In this document: piece by piece, positions 46,270 to 56,838 of the stretch
Position numbering within the stretch: position 1 is the first letter of the stretch
How the letters are laid out: each line of letters begins with the position of its first letter
From: a virus
Length of the DNA: 64,000 nt
Virus record (IMG/VR): IMGVR_UViG_3300028563_000016
Span: 1 to 64,000 of that record
Reading direction: 5' to 3' (one strand)
Position numbers and translations under genes: made by a program
Notes under the pieces: generated by a model
Told to the model about the DNA's origin: nothing
Databases searched by the model: none
What the model saw: the letters and a program-made list of their open reading frames with translations, nothing else

Positions 46270-47235
46270 GGTATTTTAGATAATAAGACGCGTATATTAG
46301 ACACTATTATCACGCAGCAAGGTCGTGAACAACTTTCAATGGGGAAGTTGAAGATACGATATGTGTCGTTCACCGATTGTCACACTTTTTATAAAGCTGA
46401 TATTGTTAGCGGAACTCAAGATGCTGCTTCACGAATATATCTTGAAAGTTGTTGCTTACCACAAGATCAAATTACCTTTGAGGCAGACGATAGTGGCAAA
46501 ATAATGCCATTTGGAAATTCATCAAACGTTCAAATAAGAGCAGGCCAAGCGTATCATTTTACACCTGTGACGAGCAGTTTTATTGCAGGTAATTATGCGC
46601 CTGTATTTTACACAGGTGACGAATTCGCGTCATTAGCCGATGATTTGCTAGCATCATCAATAGATAATTTTACAAAATTACAGTTGGTTGGAACATTTGA
46701 TAAAGTGTTTGACGAAGACGGGTTTGGCGTTAGTAACAATGATGTAACGTTCGTAATTAACAACAACAAACCAGTAAAATATGGTTCAGAAACAGTAAAT
46801 TTAACATCACTCGACAGTTTATTTAATGATGCAAGATTTAGTAATTTAGAAAATTTTAAATTTTTGCCACCAATCAATAAAATTCAAAGCGCAATAGATA
46901 AATCTAACATTAATCAAACAAAGGATACGTGGTTAGGTCATTATAAACCTTTAGGCAGAATTCAAAATAATTCAATTACGTCAGGACAAATTGAAGGCGA
47001 ACTTGCTCATTATGAGCAACAAGGTTTCGCAAGAGAGGTGTATTTTGAACCAACATCAAAAAACAACAGATTAATGTTACAGTTTTTTGAGGTTACAAAT
47101 GATACAATGAAAAAACTTGACGTTGTTGATTTTGGTGTTCTTGGTAACAAGAAATATTTTTTTGTTGGAAAAATTTTTACAGATGCAAATAACGTAAACA
47201 CGTTTGTTCATTTGTTTACAATGGTGTTTTCATGA
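46264..47235 (+). CDS. Virion structural protein
   Basis: 323 residues from GTG 46264. The N terminus SGILDNKTRILDTIITQQGREQL then GKLKIRYVSFTD belongs to a phage structural family also present at 56014 (LLLDAVLTDLGRQFL then FSIVKFALGDDEIDY): the LDxxxTxxGRxxL...F..(D/F)xx pattern. The remaining sequence is beta-rich with a YVSFTDCHTF strand and a C-terminal KKYFFVGKIF. Probably a baseplate or tail component. It is coupled to the next gene by ATGA. The homing endonuclease precedes it. Confidence 0.65.
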   Translation: MSGILDNKTRILDTIITQQGREQLSMGKLKIRYVSFTDCHTFYKADIVSGTQDAASRIYLESCCLPQDQITFEADDSGKIMPFGNSSNVQIRAGQAYHFTPVTSSFIAGNYAPVFYTGDEFASLADDLLASSIDNFTKLQLVGTFDKVFDEDGFGVSNNDVTFVINNNKPVKYGSETVNLTSLDSLFNDARFSNLENFKFLPPINKIQSAIDKSNINQTKDTWLGHYKPLGRIQNNSITSGQIEGELAHYEQQGFAREVYFEPTSKNNRLMLQFFEVTNDTMKKLDVVDFGVLGNKKYFFVGKIFTDANNVNTFVHLFTMVFS

Positions 47236-49574
47236 CATATTACACTTACGCTAAAACAAAAATGTTAAATGTAGATAATACGTTTGCACATCTTGTTGCA
47301 ATGAATGATGATACATTAACGTTTGAATTCACGTACAGCGTGTCACAAGTCGACGTCGTTGTAAACAATGCATTAGCAGTCATTGTTTACGTGTACACAC
47401 AATCTGTAACACCTAGTTCGATACAATCGATAACAAACACACGCAATGCACAACAAGTTGTTTCTTCATTACAATCATACGTGTCAGATGTTAAAAAATC
47501 AATAAATGAACAAAAACAATACATTATAGCAACAAAAAGATCTGATATATCAGCATATGTTAATAACTCGGTATTATCAGAAATTAATTCAGGTTTTTCA
47601 AAGAATGACATATTTTTGCTTCGAAAGACAAAGTTAGCGCTGGCACAAGATACTTCTTTACCAACAATAACATTTCCACAAGATAGTGAAAAGTACACCA
47701 CGAATGATGCAATGACATTTATGAAAAATCTCATTCTTGATGGAATTGATCCAACAAAAGTTTTAGATTTAACAGATTTATCAATTTCGGCACACGATAG
47801 TATTGCAGGAACATCTAAAAATGTTAAAATTGATGAATTGATGACGTTAAAGAAATTACAAGATTTTTATCTCTATTCAGACACACAACAAAAAAGTGTT
47901 AACTACGCATTAGTAAATGCTCCTGATGATACAATTGAAGTTTCAATGTATGTTGCAGTCCCTAGAAACAAAATTAGCTCATCAAAGTTATACGTTAGAT
48001 TTGATTTAATCAATTCAACAACAATGTGCATTGATACTATTACGAGAGATTTTGATGTTACAAAACATATGCAAATATTTTCAATGCCCGTAATTTCACC
48101 AACGGTTTTGTTTAAGCGATCAACATCTGGCGAATCGCAATTAGAAATAAGACAAAATGATGAAAAGGCAAAAAGTATTAAACTTTATAAGAAAGTAATT
48201 TCGACGGTTAGTGCTGATTCAAATAACGGCTATTCGTTTTATAATGAATATAAATTAAAAAAAGCTGAAACCATTAAAGTACCCGTTAGTGAATGTGTTA
48301 ATTCATTTGCAGTTTATAGAGCAATTTCAACAGGAGAACAAAATAATATTAGTGATACGTTTACAAACGTTGTTGTTTCACCACGATTTTACGTAAATGA
48401 AAAAAATGTTGTTATTAATACTTTACAAATTGAGAATGGTATAAAGGTTTGCATTAGCAATATTCCAAATCGTGTTGTGTCTGTTGAAATTGTAGTGAGA
48501 AATTTATCTTATCATGAGGTTACATACAAAAATGTTGATAAACAAGTTCATTATGTGTCAAAGCTAATGTCTGTTGCAAAAGCAGGAATAGTCAACATTG
48601 ACAAAAACGTTAATAAAGGAAATGTATATGAATATGCGGCAAAACTAACATATTCTACTGGAGAATGGGTAATTACGGGATCTTGTATAGTTGAATATAT
48701 TAAGTCAGAAACTAACAAAATTTTTACAAATATTCAAAATGTTAAAATTGATTCAACAAATGTAGATGTGTCATTCGACATATCAACAAAAATATCTGAT
48801 ACCGACAATACGAACGTAAAAACATTATTGGAGGCCGCAGGAATAACACAATATGATGATATGTTAATAACAACTCGTGACGCTCTAAGCGTTTTAATAG
48901 CACACAATGTGCAACGCGTTGATCTAACATCAGGCGTTAGATCTGATTTTGGAATAATTACGGGCAATAATTTTATTGACAGTGCATTTGCAATAAACAA
49001 TTCAATTGAAAAATTGCAATCAACACATTCATACCGTTACGAAGTAATGCCATTGTTACGATCATCAGACACATTATTTTATGATTTATTAAAATCAGCA
49101 GTTGATGTAGAAACAAAAAAATCATTCAATTACAGTCCTGCAAAATATTTGAATCCACTCTCACTAGACAACGGAACGTTATATTCGAGCGATGGCATAA
49201 AACAACTTAATGCAAAAGATCAAATGTCATATGGTGCGATTGGAAATGTAATTACGACAAATGTTGTTTTCAATGAGATAGTTTCAATATCTACATCGAT
49301 CACGCTAGAACGCACAGATAGATATACAAACGTAATTAACTGGAAAGCTGCAAACGAACTATCAACAATTGATCATTTTATGATAATATTAAATAACATG
49401 AACGTCAAAACAATCGTTGGTAGAGTTCATTCACAATCTGAAAATTGTCAATTTACACACACATTAACAAAACAAAATATTGGAGCGTTACAATATGAAA
49501 TAGTTCCTGTGTTTAATGATTATAGTTTGGGTTCTTTTGTTAATACTGACACAATCTTTATAGAGGACATATGA
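47232..49574 (+). CDS. Large virion structural protein (780 aa)
   Basis: 780 residues of low-Cys, Ser/Thr/Asn/Ile-rich sequence with many short alternating strands. A helical region (SSLQSYVSDVKKSINEQKQY) at about 75-150 is followed by several beta-sandwich-like modules. No enzymatic motif is seen. The composition and operon position, between two other structural genes with ATGA overlaps on both sides, point to a tail or baseplate protein. I cannot assign it to a T4 equivalent. A search with structure prediction would be needed to place it. Confidence 0.6.
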   Translation: MTYYTYAKTKMLNVDNTFAHLVAMNDDTLTFEFTYSVSQVDVVVNNALAVIVYVYTQSVTPSSIQSITNTRNAQQVVSSLQSYVSDVKKSINEQKQYIIATKRSDISAYVNNSVLSEINSGFSKNDIFLLRKTKLALAQDTSLPTITFPQDSEKYTTNDAMTFMKNLILDGIDPTKVLDLTDLSISAHDSIAGTSKNVKIDELMTLKKLQDFYLYSDTQQKSVNYALVNAPDDTIEVSMYVAVPRNKISSSKLYVRFDLINSTTMCIDTITRDFDVTKHMQIFSMPVISPTVLFKRSTSGESQLEIRQNDEKAKSIKLYKKVISTVSADSNNGYSFYNEYKLKKAETIKVPVSECVNSFAVYRAISTGEQNNISDTFTNVVVSPRFYVNEKNVVINTLQIENGIKVCISNIPNRVVSVEIVVRNLSYHEVTYKNVDKQVHYVSKLMSVAKAGIVNIDKNVNKGNVYEYAAKLTYSTGEWVITGSCIVEYIKSETNKIFTNIQNVKIDSTNVDVSFDISTKISDTDNTNVKTLLEAAGITQYDDMLITTRDALSVLIAHNVQRVDLTSGVRSDFGIITGNNFIDSAFAINNSIEKLQSTHSYRYEVMPLLRSSDTLFYDLLKSAVDVETKKSFNYSPAKYLNPLSLDNGTLYSSDGIKQLNAKDQMSYGAIGNVITTNVVFNEIVSISTSITLERTDRYTNVINWKAANELSTIDHFMIILNNMNVKTIVGRVHSQSENCQFTHTLTKQNIGALQYEIVPVFNDYSLGSFVNTDTIFIEDI

Positions 49575-52500
49575 CGTTGCAACAAACATTATCAAGCGGT
49601 AATTCTGCATTGACATTAGGAAATATTCAAATACAACCCGTAAATGATGTTAGTGGAATTGTATTGTCTGCAAAAACAGTTCCGGCGTTAAATTCATTAG
49701 GTGGTGTTGCAGCACATGAAGTACCAATTTCTCCGTCAATGCTACATTATAAGAATAATAACATTGAACTCATAAAAAATATTCAATTCAATTCAATAAT
49801 TGAAGATATTTTGTCAGATGAAGTCTATGTGTTAGCTCCAATGGAAAGTAAATACAACACAATTTCTTTGGCATTTCCAACTGTAAGTACTTCAAAACAA
49901 AAGATATTTTCTGAGAAAATAAAATCTAAATATGAAAATTTAACAAATGTTTCGCAAGAACGTCCTGAAATAATATCGATGATAGATTTTTTGCCAATAT
50001 TTGAGAATGAAAAATATCAACAGCGAAGTGTTTCAGATAATGATATAACAACATTTATGACATCTGCTGGAAAATTTGTTAATACACAAATGCAGGTTAG
50101 AAATTTGTTGTATGATAACATGTCGGCGATGATTGAAAGTCTTAAAAAAATTAATTCAAATTTGTCGTCAATGTGTGATAAGACAAATTCTGATTTTTAT
50201 AATCAGTTGTTAGCATTACGCACAATATTGCAGACTTTGTACAGAATTGTGTCAAATACAAATAAAATGAAAAGAAGTTTTAGTCTTCATGATGAATCGT
50301 ACATAATCGATGCGCCAAATATCATTGATGCGTATGCTGAAAATTATTCTCAAGTCGCATCAACTGATAATCTAAAACTATTGTATGCAAATTACGAATT
50401 TACTGTAAAAAGTTTAGTTGATGTGTTTACTAAATTGGGATATGTAGAAAAAAACGTTAAAACATTTTCTTCTACAAAAATATGGTTACAATTATTATCA
50501 GAGTACAAAACGATATTATCATACCACACACCAGGATTACTTGACTTAGATTATACAATTCAAAAAAATGATACCAATGCAACAAACATTAATAATGCAG
50601 GTAGTTTGTCGTATTTTTATGTTGTAAATGATGCAAAAACTGCAACGTTATCTACGTTTCTTGCACAAATTGTAGATACACCAACAGTTACTAATATTTC
50701 GCAAATAGAACAAAAATTTGGTACATTATATTCAACGTCATTTAAGTCTGATGAAATTAAAATATCTGCATTGTTATTCTTTTTATCAAAAGAATATCGA
50801 TATTCACTTGGTATTACAGAAAATGCTTATGTTTTATTGAACGCGTATAATTACACTGTTATAAAATCTGATTATTCTTCTCGACAACCTGAAAATGTTA
50901 AAATGTTTGATGCAATTTTTGGAAATCAAAAAAACATAACGCAGTTATCGACTAACAAAAATAGTATTTCAACATTATCGCAATTAATTGATTCAAATCA
51001 AAAAATTCTAACATTTGAAACAGAACAAATCAATTTAGCTACAAATTCATTCTTACCCGGATCTGAATACTATTTTAGTGATAACTTGACAGATGTTACA
51101 AAAATATCAACATTTTCTGTGACAGTTGATCAATATTTACAATCTTTTTGTAAATTATCATCAGTTCTTGATATTTTGTATTCAAACAAATCTAATACTT
51201 CTTCGTATTCTGACGCACTCAATAATCCTACTGATATATTCAATACTTTTGTTCTGCGATTTCAAAATTATGAAATCGCAGATGATATTTTGTCACCCGT
51301 GTTTGCGTTGGCAAACTCTAGTCTTGAATTAAAGGCTGCATTATTTTTATATGTGATGTCAGTTATTGATATTCGAATGTCATATATTGAATTGTTTGAA
51401 TGTATTATCAATACAATACAAAGAAATACAATTGACGTAACAAAAACGTTGAAAACAACACCTAGTAGTGATATGTTGTTGACGAACGAAATGATTGAAT
51501 CGTCGTTGTTTGATGGTACGAATATTCTTTTATTTTTAAGAGAATTTTTTTCAGACGTTGGTGCAAAATTTAATGTGTTGAATGATTCGTATACTGCATA
51601 TAGCGGTTTATCAAATTTGACGCTTTATATGGTGATGTTTGATGTATTTGTCGCATACTGTGCAAAAATGACAACGAAGAAAATTTTGGGTCAGACATAC
51701 ATCAATAACGCAACACAACAATCTGTTCTTACATATGTATTGGCGTCAACAGGAGCATCAAGCCAAACGCTTAATATGACGATTGTTGGAAAATTAAATC
51801 AAGAAATTGCAACTACGCAATTATTATTTTATACCGTATATGCAATTTTAACAAATTTACAATCATCAATTAAAAGTTACATAAATAATGTAAAATTTGG
51901 TAATGCAGAAGAAACTATAAATACAATAACGAATTTCATTGGAAGTGATAAACAAAATTTCCTAATGAGCACGCAACAAATATATTCGTTAAACAACTCG
52001 TTAATGAATGTATTTGAAAAATACAAAGAAACATCATCGACGTTTAAATCGTTAGATGATTTTAGCGTGTCATCCACATTACGAGATATATTTTTTGGTG
52101 TATTTTCAGATCCAACGCTAACGTCGGCAAAAGGTAATAACAAAAAATTGTTGTCAGTTGGAATCCCATTAGGTTTATCAGATAGTTTAAGACGACAGAC
52201 AAACATTGAAACATTGGTAACTTATGACGATAAGCAAATTGATCTTGTGAATTTATGTGTATACAAAATTGATATCATTAATGATGACATTGTGTATAAA
52301 CCACAAAAGTTCTTGTTTGATTTATCAAGGTTTGTTCCACGTGATGATACGTTATATTTGCAAAATTCAAACAAAACGTTAGTTGATGTCGTAAAAGCGA
52401 TTCCAACGCGTGACGCATCAATAGTATATGATAGCACAAATGTTCAGTATTATTCACCATCAAATACGGCGTTGACAGCAGCTTTTGATGCGACATATAG

Positions 52501-53278
52501 TTTTTTGAGTTATGATCAAAAATATCAAATTGCAAAAAATCATATTTTAAGCTTTTTTGTTGAAATGTACGTAAAATTTTTGACAGGTGTGTCAGTTTCA
52601 GAAGATAGTTTTGTAATGAGTGACGTTGGAAAGCTCGTAAACACAGATCTTCTTAGACAAATGATTAATACATACGTGATGTTGGCGACTACGTCTACGT
52701 CTGAATCTGAAGAAACAAATTCGGGTGGCATATTGTTTTCAAATGCATTACAAACAAATAGTGTTCAAACACAAAATGTGTCAATTAGTTCATTAAATAC
52801 ACAACAAGCAATTGTTGATATAAACTCAAATTTATCTCAAATTTCACAAAATAATTTTGATTCTGTATTACACGGCGTAAGAACAATAAATGGACTGTCG
52901 TACACATTAACGTCATTGTCTGATAAGGACAAATGTTCTTCGAAATTGCTCGCGCCCAAAATATTTGACAGGGTTTTTAATCTAATAATAGATCCTGATG
53001 ATTTTGAAATAGACGTTGAACAAACAAACAAATCACCGACAGGCACTCAATCACTACTTCAACTAATTTCAACTGGCGACGTCGTCGCGACAATTGTCAA
53101 TTCAACAACAAAAGTTCCTACGACTTTGGCATCAAACGTCGTGAGAGAGCTCGCTGCCGGAACAGGTAAAGTTGCGTATACGTTCATAAACAAGGATAAA
53201 AATGTTGGTGATTCAACGTTTGAAAAATATTTCGTAACAATAGAAACGTTTAGTCAAAACACCACGATCAATCAATGA
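49571..53278 (+). CDS. Very large virion structural protein (1235 aa)
   Basis: 1235 residues, the largest gene in the window. The sequence is rich in Ser, Asn, Thr and Leu, strongly helical in many parts (NLLYDNMSAMIESLKKINSN; TFKSLDDFSVSSTLRDIFF) and without Trp/Cys clusters. It has no visible transglycosylase or peptidase motif. Length and helicity would allow a tape-measure-like or baseplate-wedge scaffold role, but the usual hydrophobic tape-measure segments are missing. It ends FVTIETFSQNTTIN. Overlaps its upstream neighbour by four bases; the next gene follows after about 20. Confidence 0.6.
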   Translation: MTLQQTLSSGNSALTLGNIQIQPVNDVSGIVLSAKTVPALNSLGGVAAHEVPISPSMLHYKNNNIELIKNIQFNSIIEDILSDEVYVLAPMESKYNTISLAFPTVSTSKQKIFSEKIKSKYENLTNVSQERPEIISMIDFLPIFENEKYQQRSVSDNDITTFMTSAGKFVNTQMQVRNLLYDNMSAMIESLKKINSNLSSMCDKTNSDFYNQLLALRTILQTLYRIVSNTNKMKRSFSLHDESYIIDAPNIIDAYAENYSQVASTDNLKLLYANYEFTVKSLVDVFTKLGYVEKNVKTFSSTKIWLQLLSEYKTILSYHTPGLLDLDYTIQKNDTNATNINNAGSLSYFYVVNDAKTATLSTFLAQIVDTPTVTNISQIEQKFGTLYSTSFKSDEIKISALLFFLSKEYRYSLGITENAYVLLNAYNYTVIKSDYSSRQPENVKMFDAIFGNQKNITQLSTNKNSISTLSQLIDSNQKILTFETEQINLATNSFLPGSEYYFSDNLTDVTKISTFSVTVDQYLQSFCKLSSVLDILYSNKSNTSSYSDALNNPTDIFNTFVLRFQNYEIADDILSPVFALANSSLELKAALFLYVMSVIDIRMSYIELFECIINTIQRNTIDVTKTLKTTPSSDMLLTNEMIESSLFDGTNILLFLREFFSDVGAKFNVLNDSYTAYSGLSNLTLYMVMFDVFVAYCAKMTTKKILGQTYINNATQQSVLTYVLASTGASSQTLNMTIVGKLNQEIATTQLLFYTVYAILTNLQSSIKSYINNVKFGNAEETINTITNFIGSDKQNFLMSTQQIYSLNNSLMNVFEKYKETSSTFKSLDDFSVSSTLRDIFFGVFSDPTLTSAKGNNKKLLSVGIPLGLSDSLRRQTNIETLVTYDDKQIDLVNLCVYKIDIINDDIVYKPQKFLFDLSRFVPRDDTLYLQNSNKTLVDVVKAIPTRDASIVYDSTNVQYYSPSNTALTAAFDATYSFLSYDQKYQIAKNHILSFFVEMYVKFLTGVSVSEDSFVMSDVGKLVNTDLLRQMINTYVMLATTSTSESEETNSGGILFSNALQTNSVQTQNVSISSLNTQQAIVDINSNLSQISQNNFDSVLHGVRTINGLSYTLTSLSDKDKCSSKLLAPKIFDRVFNLIIDPDDFEIDVEQTNKSPTGTQSLLQLISTGDVVATIVNSTTKVPTTLASNVVRELAAGTGKVAYTFINKDKNVGDSTFEKYFVTIETFSQNTTINQ

Positions 53279-53300
53279 TACAAACACCTAATTATTGTTG

Positions 53301-55097
53301 ATGACTATAACGTCTTTACCATCAGTTGAAATCTATAACGTGACAGTACCTGATGTCTCTGATTTAACTGCGGAATTTTTTTATAATTTCTTTTCTATTG
53401 ATGAATATACTAATGACAGTGGCGTAATTGACATTGATAAATTATCTTTAAATTCTTCACAAGCTCCTGATTCAGCATTTTTACAGTACGCTGTGTCTAA
53501 AGTTCCAAGAATGATTGTTTTGACGTGGACACCTGCAAAATATTCTGTGCCGTCAGAAAAAAGTAAATTCCAGGATGGTGCTCTAATAAAGAAGAATTAT
53601 ACTAACATTATAACAGAAGATAGTTTATCAAAATTGAAATTTTTGTCGATTTCGTATTTTGACGATGAAGTACAGGATAAAAGATTTACGCTCGTGTCAG
53701 GTTCGTATTCATCACGAACGTTTTCAAATTCTACGCCAACGAACGTTTCACCTGAGAAAATTGCAGCAGGCGCAAACACGATTACGCCATCGACAGTTAC
53801 GCAAGATTTTTTGTTATCGTCAATGACGAATCTCGCAAAGTCTGCCGGCGCGTATTTTGCAAAATCAAAATTAGACAAAAAACAGCCAATTGTCAACGTT
53901 TCGACAAGGGGTAAATTTGTAAAACAACAACTTGAACGTCAAATGTTTGATCCAGTATCGCCATATAGCATTGATTTAGTTGATGTGTACAAATTTACGC
54001 AAGAATTGGATTTTTCTAAATTTTCTGACGTAACAGATGATGATTACAAGACGTATGTACCGTATTTTGACATCACGTTAGTAGATTCAAGTATGACTCA
54101 TAACACTCAGCCTGAAATAGTAGGTTATGTGGTTGATAAATTTGAGATTACTCAAGACGGTGCAATAATCAAACATCCGCAAATAATTTTAGAGGATGCA
54201 TCACTCAGCAAATATGTTGATTTTAAAGTGAAATATGGTTCAACGTATTCTTATTCAATAAGAGCGATTACAATATACACGTTGACAGCAATTGATGCTA
54301 ACACAAATGATGTAGCTTTGCTTAGAACTTTAGTTGCAGGTAAATTATCAAGTAAAGTGTATGCTCAAGCGATTGACACACAAGCACCCCCACCCCCGGC
54401 TGACGTAGATTTTAGGTGGGATTATGACAATGATAGACTAGTAATAAATTGGACGTTTCCCGTTAATTCTCAACGTGACATTAAAAAGTTTCAAGTGTTT
54501 AGGCGACAGTCATTAAATGATTCGTTTGAGCTAGTGAAAATGTATGATTTTAATGATTCAAACACAATTGTAGACGACTTAGAGAATAATGTCGACAAAT
54601 CATTAGTACAAAAGCTAACGTCACCGTACAATATTTACTTTGATGAAGATTTTGACAAAACAAAACACCATAATGAGCGTAGTTCATTAATTTACGCACT
54701 TGCGTCTGTTGACGCGCATGGGTATACGTCAAACTATTCAATGCAATTCGCTGTGTGGTTTGATGTATTTAAAAATAAGGTACAAAAAAAATTAGTAAGT
54801 CATTCGGGTGCACCAAAACCATATCCAAACATGTACATAGAAGTCGATGCGTTTGTTGATACAATTCGTGTCCACGGGTCAAAGACAACGCATATGAAAT
54901 TATATTTTAACCCTCAATACTATTACATAATTGATAAAAATGGTGCAAAAGATCACGTTATTTCTACGTTACAAGAGCACGGTTCATATAAGCTCAACAT
55001 AATCAATCTTGACAATCAAAAGAGTGACGTGATGACAATAAACGTTGATGACAAACACTCGACATTGCTTTTAAGAAACTTAATGCCTGTTAGATGA
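53301..55097 (+). CDS. Virion structural protein with fibronectin III-like domain
   Basis: 598 residues from ATG 53301 (TTG codons at 53295 and 53298 are in frame). Residues about 370-450 (APPPPADVDFRWDYDNDRLV, INWTFPVNSQRDIKKFQVFR) match a fibronectin type III sandwich: Pro-rich linker, a Trp-containing B strand, and a KFQVFRR F strand. Upstream is a long beta-rich region (VSDLTAEFFYNFFSIDEYTN) and a later TYSYSIRAITIYTLTAID strand, another Fn3-like piece. Such modules are frequent in tail and baseplate proteins and may bind carbohydrates weakly. Followed by a GIY-YIG endonuclease gene. Confidence 0.7.
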   Translation: MTITSLPSVEIYNVTVPDVSDLTAEFFYNFFSIDEYTNDSGVIDIDKLSLNSSQAPDSAFLQYAVSKVPRMIVLTWTPAKYSVPSEKSKFQDGALIKKNYTNIITEDSLSKLKFLSISYFDDEVQDKRFTLVSGSYSSRTFSNSTPTNVSPEKIAAGANTITPSTVTQDFLLSSMTNLAKSAGAYFAKSKLDKKQPIVNVSTRGKFVKQQLERQMFDPVSPYSIDLVDVYKFTQELDFSKFSDVTDDDYKTYVPYFDITLVDSSMTHNTQPEIVGYVVDKFEITQDGAIIKHPQIILEDASLSKYVDFKVKYGSTYSYSIRAITIYTLTAIDANTNDVALLRTLVAGKLSSKVYAQAIDTQAPPPPADVDFRWDYDNDRLVINWTFPVNSQRDIKKFQVFRRQSLNDSFELVKMYDFNDSNTIVDDLENNVDKSLVQKLTSPYNIYFDEDFDKTKHHNERSSLIYALASVDAHGYTSNYSMQFAVWFDVFKNKVQKKLVSHSGAPKPYPNMYIEVDAFVDTIRVHGSKTTHMKLYFNPQYYYIIDKNGAKDHVISTLQEHGSYKLNIINLDNQKSDVMTINVDDKHSTLLLRNLMPVR

Positions 55098-55134
55098 TAC
55101 ATGTAAGTAAATAATGAATATACTAAATTAATTG

Positions 55135-56010
55135 ATGATTATATACTGTCTTACAAACGTTATTAATGGTAAAAAATATGTTGGAATGACAACAATGACG
55201 CTTGAACGTCGTGTTGCAGGACATTTTGGAAGCGCAAGTAAAGATAGTCGCATGTACGTTTTACGTGCAATTGCAAAATATGGAAAAGATGCATTTAAAT
55301 CAAGTGTATTACAGGAGTGTGAGACATTCGAAGAGTTGATTACAGCGGAAAAATTCTGGATTGCGAAGTTAAACACAATGGATCATGCAATTGGGTATAA
55401 CTTAACGTTAGGTGGTGAAGGAACACCTGGTCATGTGGTGAGTGAAAAGACACGTGATATAATGCGTGAATTACATAAACGTGAAAATTTAAGTTTTAAG
55501 ACAATTACATTATTGGCACAGGCTGCAAAAATACGTTATTTTCAAGGCCATGGTGCATTGATGCGATCAAAAAGAAAACGAGGAAAAGATCATTTTTTCT
55601 TCGGAAAAGCGTTTGGACGAACCGGTCCATTGAGTGAAGAAACAAAAAAGAAAATTTCACTTGCACGTTCTGGAATGTTATTATCTAACGAACATAAAGA
55701 AAACATCGGAATTGGAGTTAGAAAATATTATACAAACCACGTTGGACCAAATCTTGGAAAAACATGGTCAGAACAACAATATTTAAATGATTGGCATAAT
55801 CGATTGTTACGAAAGAAACCCGTGTTTGGATTTGATGTTGAGGGCGAATGTTGTGTTATGTATTTTTCAGTCGATGATGCCGTAATAGGAACAAATTTGT
55901 CATATAGAAAAATATCATTTGTTAAAAAGAAACCAAAATTTTTCGACGGAATTACTTATTTTAGAAGTGAAAAAACGTTCGCTGAACTAAAATTTGTGAA
56001 CAGGAATTAA
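55135..56010 (+). CDS. GIY-YIG homing endonuclease with NUMOD repeats
   Basis: 291 residues from ATG 55135. The GIY-YIG core is IIYCLTNVINGKKYVGMTTM, with Arg (LERRVAGHF) and a later AEKFWIAKLNTM holding the catalytic Glu-type helix. NUMOD3-like segments follow (GTPGHVVSEKTRDIMREL; GPLSEETKKKISLARSGM; LSNEHKENIGIG), then a C-terminal NUMOD1-like DNA-reading end (PVFGFDVEGECC). It is a complete homing endonuclease of the usual length and freestanding between two structural genes. It precedes the structural gene at 56014 by three bases. Confidence 0.85.
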   Translation: MIIYCLTNVINGKKYVGMTTMTLERRVAGHFGSASKDSRMYVLRAIAKYGKDAFKSSVLQECETFEELITAEKFWIAKLNTMDHAIGYNLTLGGEGTPGHVVSEKTRDIMRELHKRENLSFKTITLLAQAAKIRYFQGHGALMRSKRKRGKDHFFFGKAFGRTGPLSEETKKKISLARSGMLLSNEHKENIGIGVRKYYTNHVGPNLGKTWSEQQYLNDWHNRLLRKKPVFGFDVEGECCVMYFSVDDAVIGTNLSYRKISFVKKKPKFFDGITYFRSEKTFAELKFVNRN

Positions 56011-56013
56011 AAC

Positions 56014-56730
56014 ATGGGATTATTAAATAATAATACATCAAATCTGCTTCTTGATGCAGTTTTAACTGATCTTGGACGTCAATTCCTTGCTCGCAATGAT
56101 GGTTCATTTTCAATTGTCAAATTTGCGCTCGGTGATGATGAAATTGATTATAATATCATTCAAAAATACGGCCGCTCTGTAGGAATAGAAAAAATAACAA
56201 AAAACACTCCCGTGTTCGAAGCATTAACAAATCCCGCCCATGCACTAAAATATAAGCTTGTTAGCATATCAAACCCAAACTTATTACGCTTGCCAACTCT
56301 CACATTGTCTGGAGACTCAAACGTCGATGGTACTGCGGGAACTGTTACGTTGGGTAGGAATTCACAAAAGTCAGCGACAGTCATCTTACAACAGACAATA
56401 CAGAACGAGACGACAATAGACGTCGAACTTCGCGACCAGACGTTCATTGTAGACTTACCTAACTTGTTCTTGCAATTGATTAGTGCAACGCCGGAGAACA
56501 TTGATGGTCAGCAACGTGCTCAGTACCTATTGTCAAGGACGCCCACAGAGAACGCATTTGGTGGATCAAGTTGTCAGTTCACGTTGAACACAAAGTCACT
56601 AAACGATGCGCTCTTTGCGGTGTACGGTAGCACAACAAATAAACAGATCATAAAGTCATATGTTCGTGTAACAGGATTGCAATCAGGTGCAGTCAAAGAC
56701 ATCGCGGTGTATATTAACAAAGCATTGTAA
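56014..56730 (+). CDS. Virion structural protein, paralogue of the 46264 product
   Basis: 238 residues. The N terminus (NNNTSNLLLDAVLTDLGRQF then SFSIVKFALGDDEIDY) shares the LDxxxTxxGRxxL plus xFxxxDDE pattern with the protein at 46264, a recurrent motif of jumbo-phage virion proteins. The rest is beta-rich with ATVILQQTIQNETTID and a C-terminal SGAVKDIAVYINKAL. AGGAAT is the ribosome site. A rho-independent terminator at 56771 follows. Probably a baseplate or tail-fibre-attachment component. Confidence 0.65.
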   Translation: MGLLNNNTSNLLLDAVLTDLGRQFLARNDGSFSIVKFALGDDEIDYNIIQKYGRSVGIEKITKNTPVFEALTNPAHALKYKLVSISNPNLLRLPTLTLSGDSNVDGTAGTVTLGRNSQKSATVILQQTIQNETTIDVELRDQTFIVDLPNLFLQLISATPENIDGQQRAQYLLSRTPTENAFGGSSCQFTLNTKSLNDALFAVYGSTTNKQIIKSYVRVTGLQSGAVKDIAVYINKAL

Positions 56731-56770
56731 CTTATCTTCTAAATCATCGCTTCAACCATGTGTTGTTGTT

Positions 56771-56797
56771 CCAATGGGCTCAGGCTCATTGGGTTTT
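56771..56797 (+). terminator. Rho-independent terminator
   Basis: CCAATGGGC, loop TCAG, GCTCATTGG then GTTTTT: a nine-pair stem with one G-U and a T run, 40 bases after the stop of the structural gene at 56730. It would end the transcript before the homing endonuclease gene, so the gene at 57749 needs its own promoter or read-through. Confidence 0.7.
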
Positions 56798-56838
56798 TAA
56801 ATGACGAGAATTGTGAGGTGAATTAAAATTTAGTAGAG

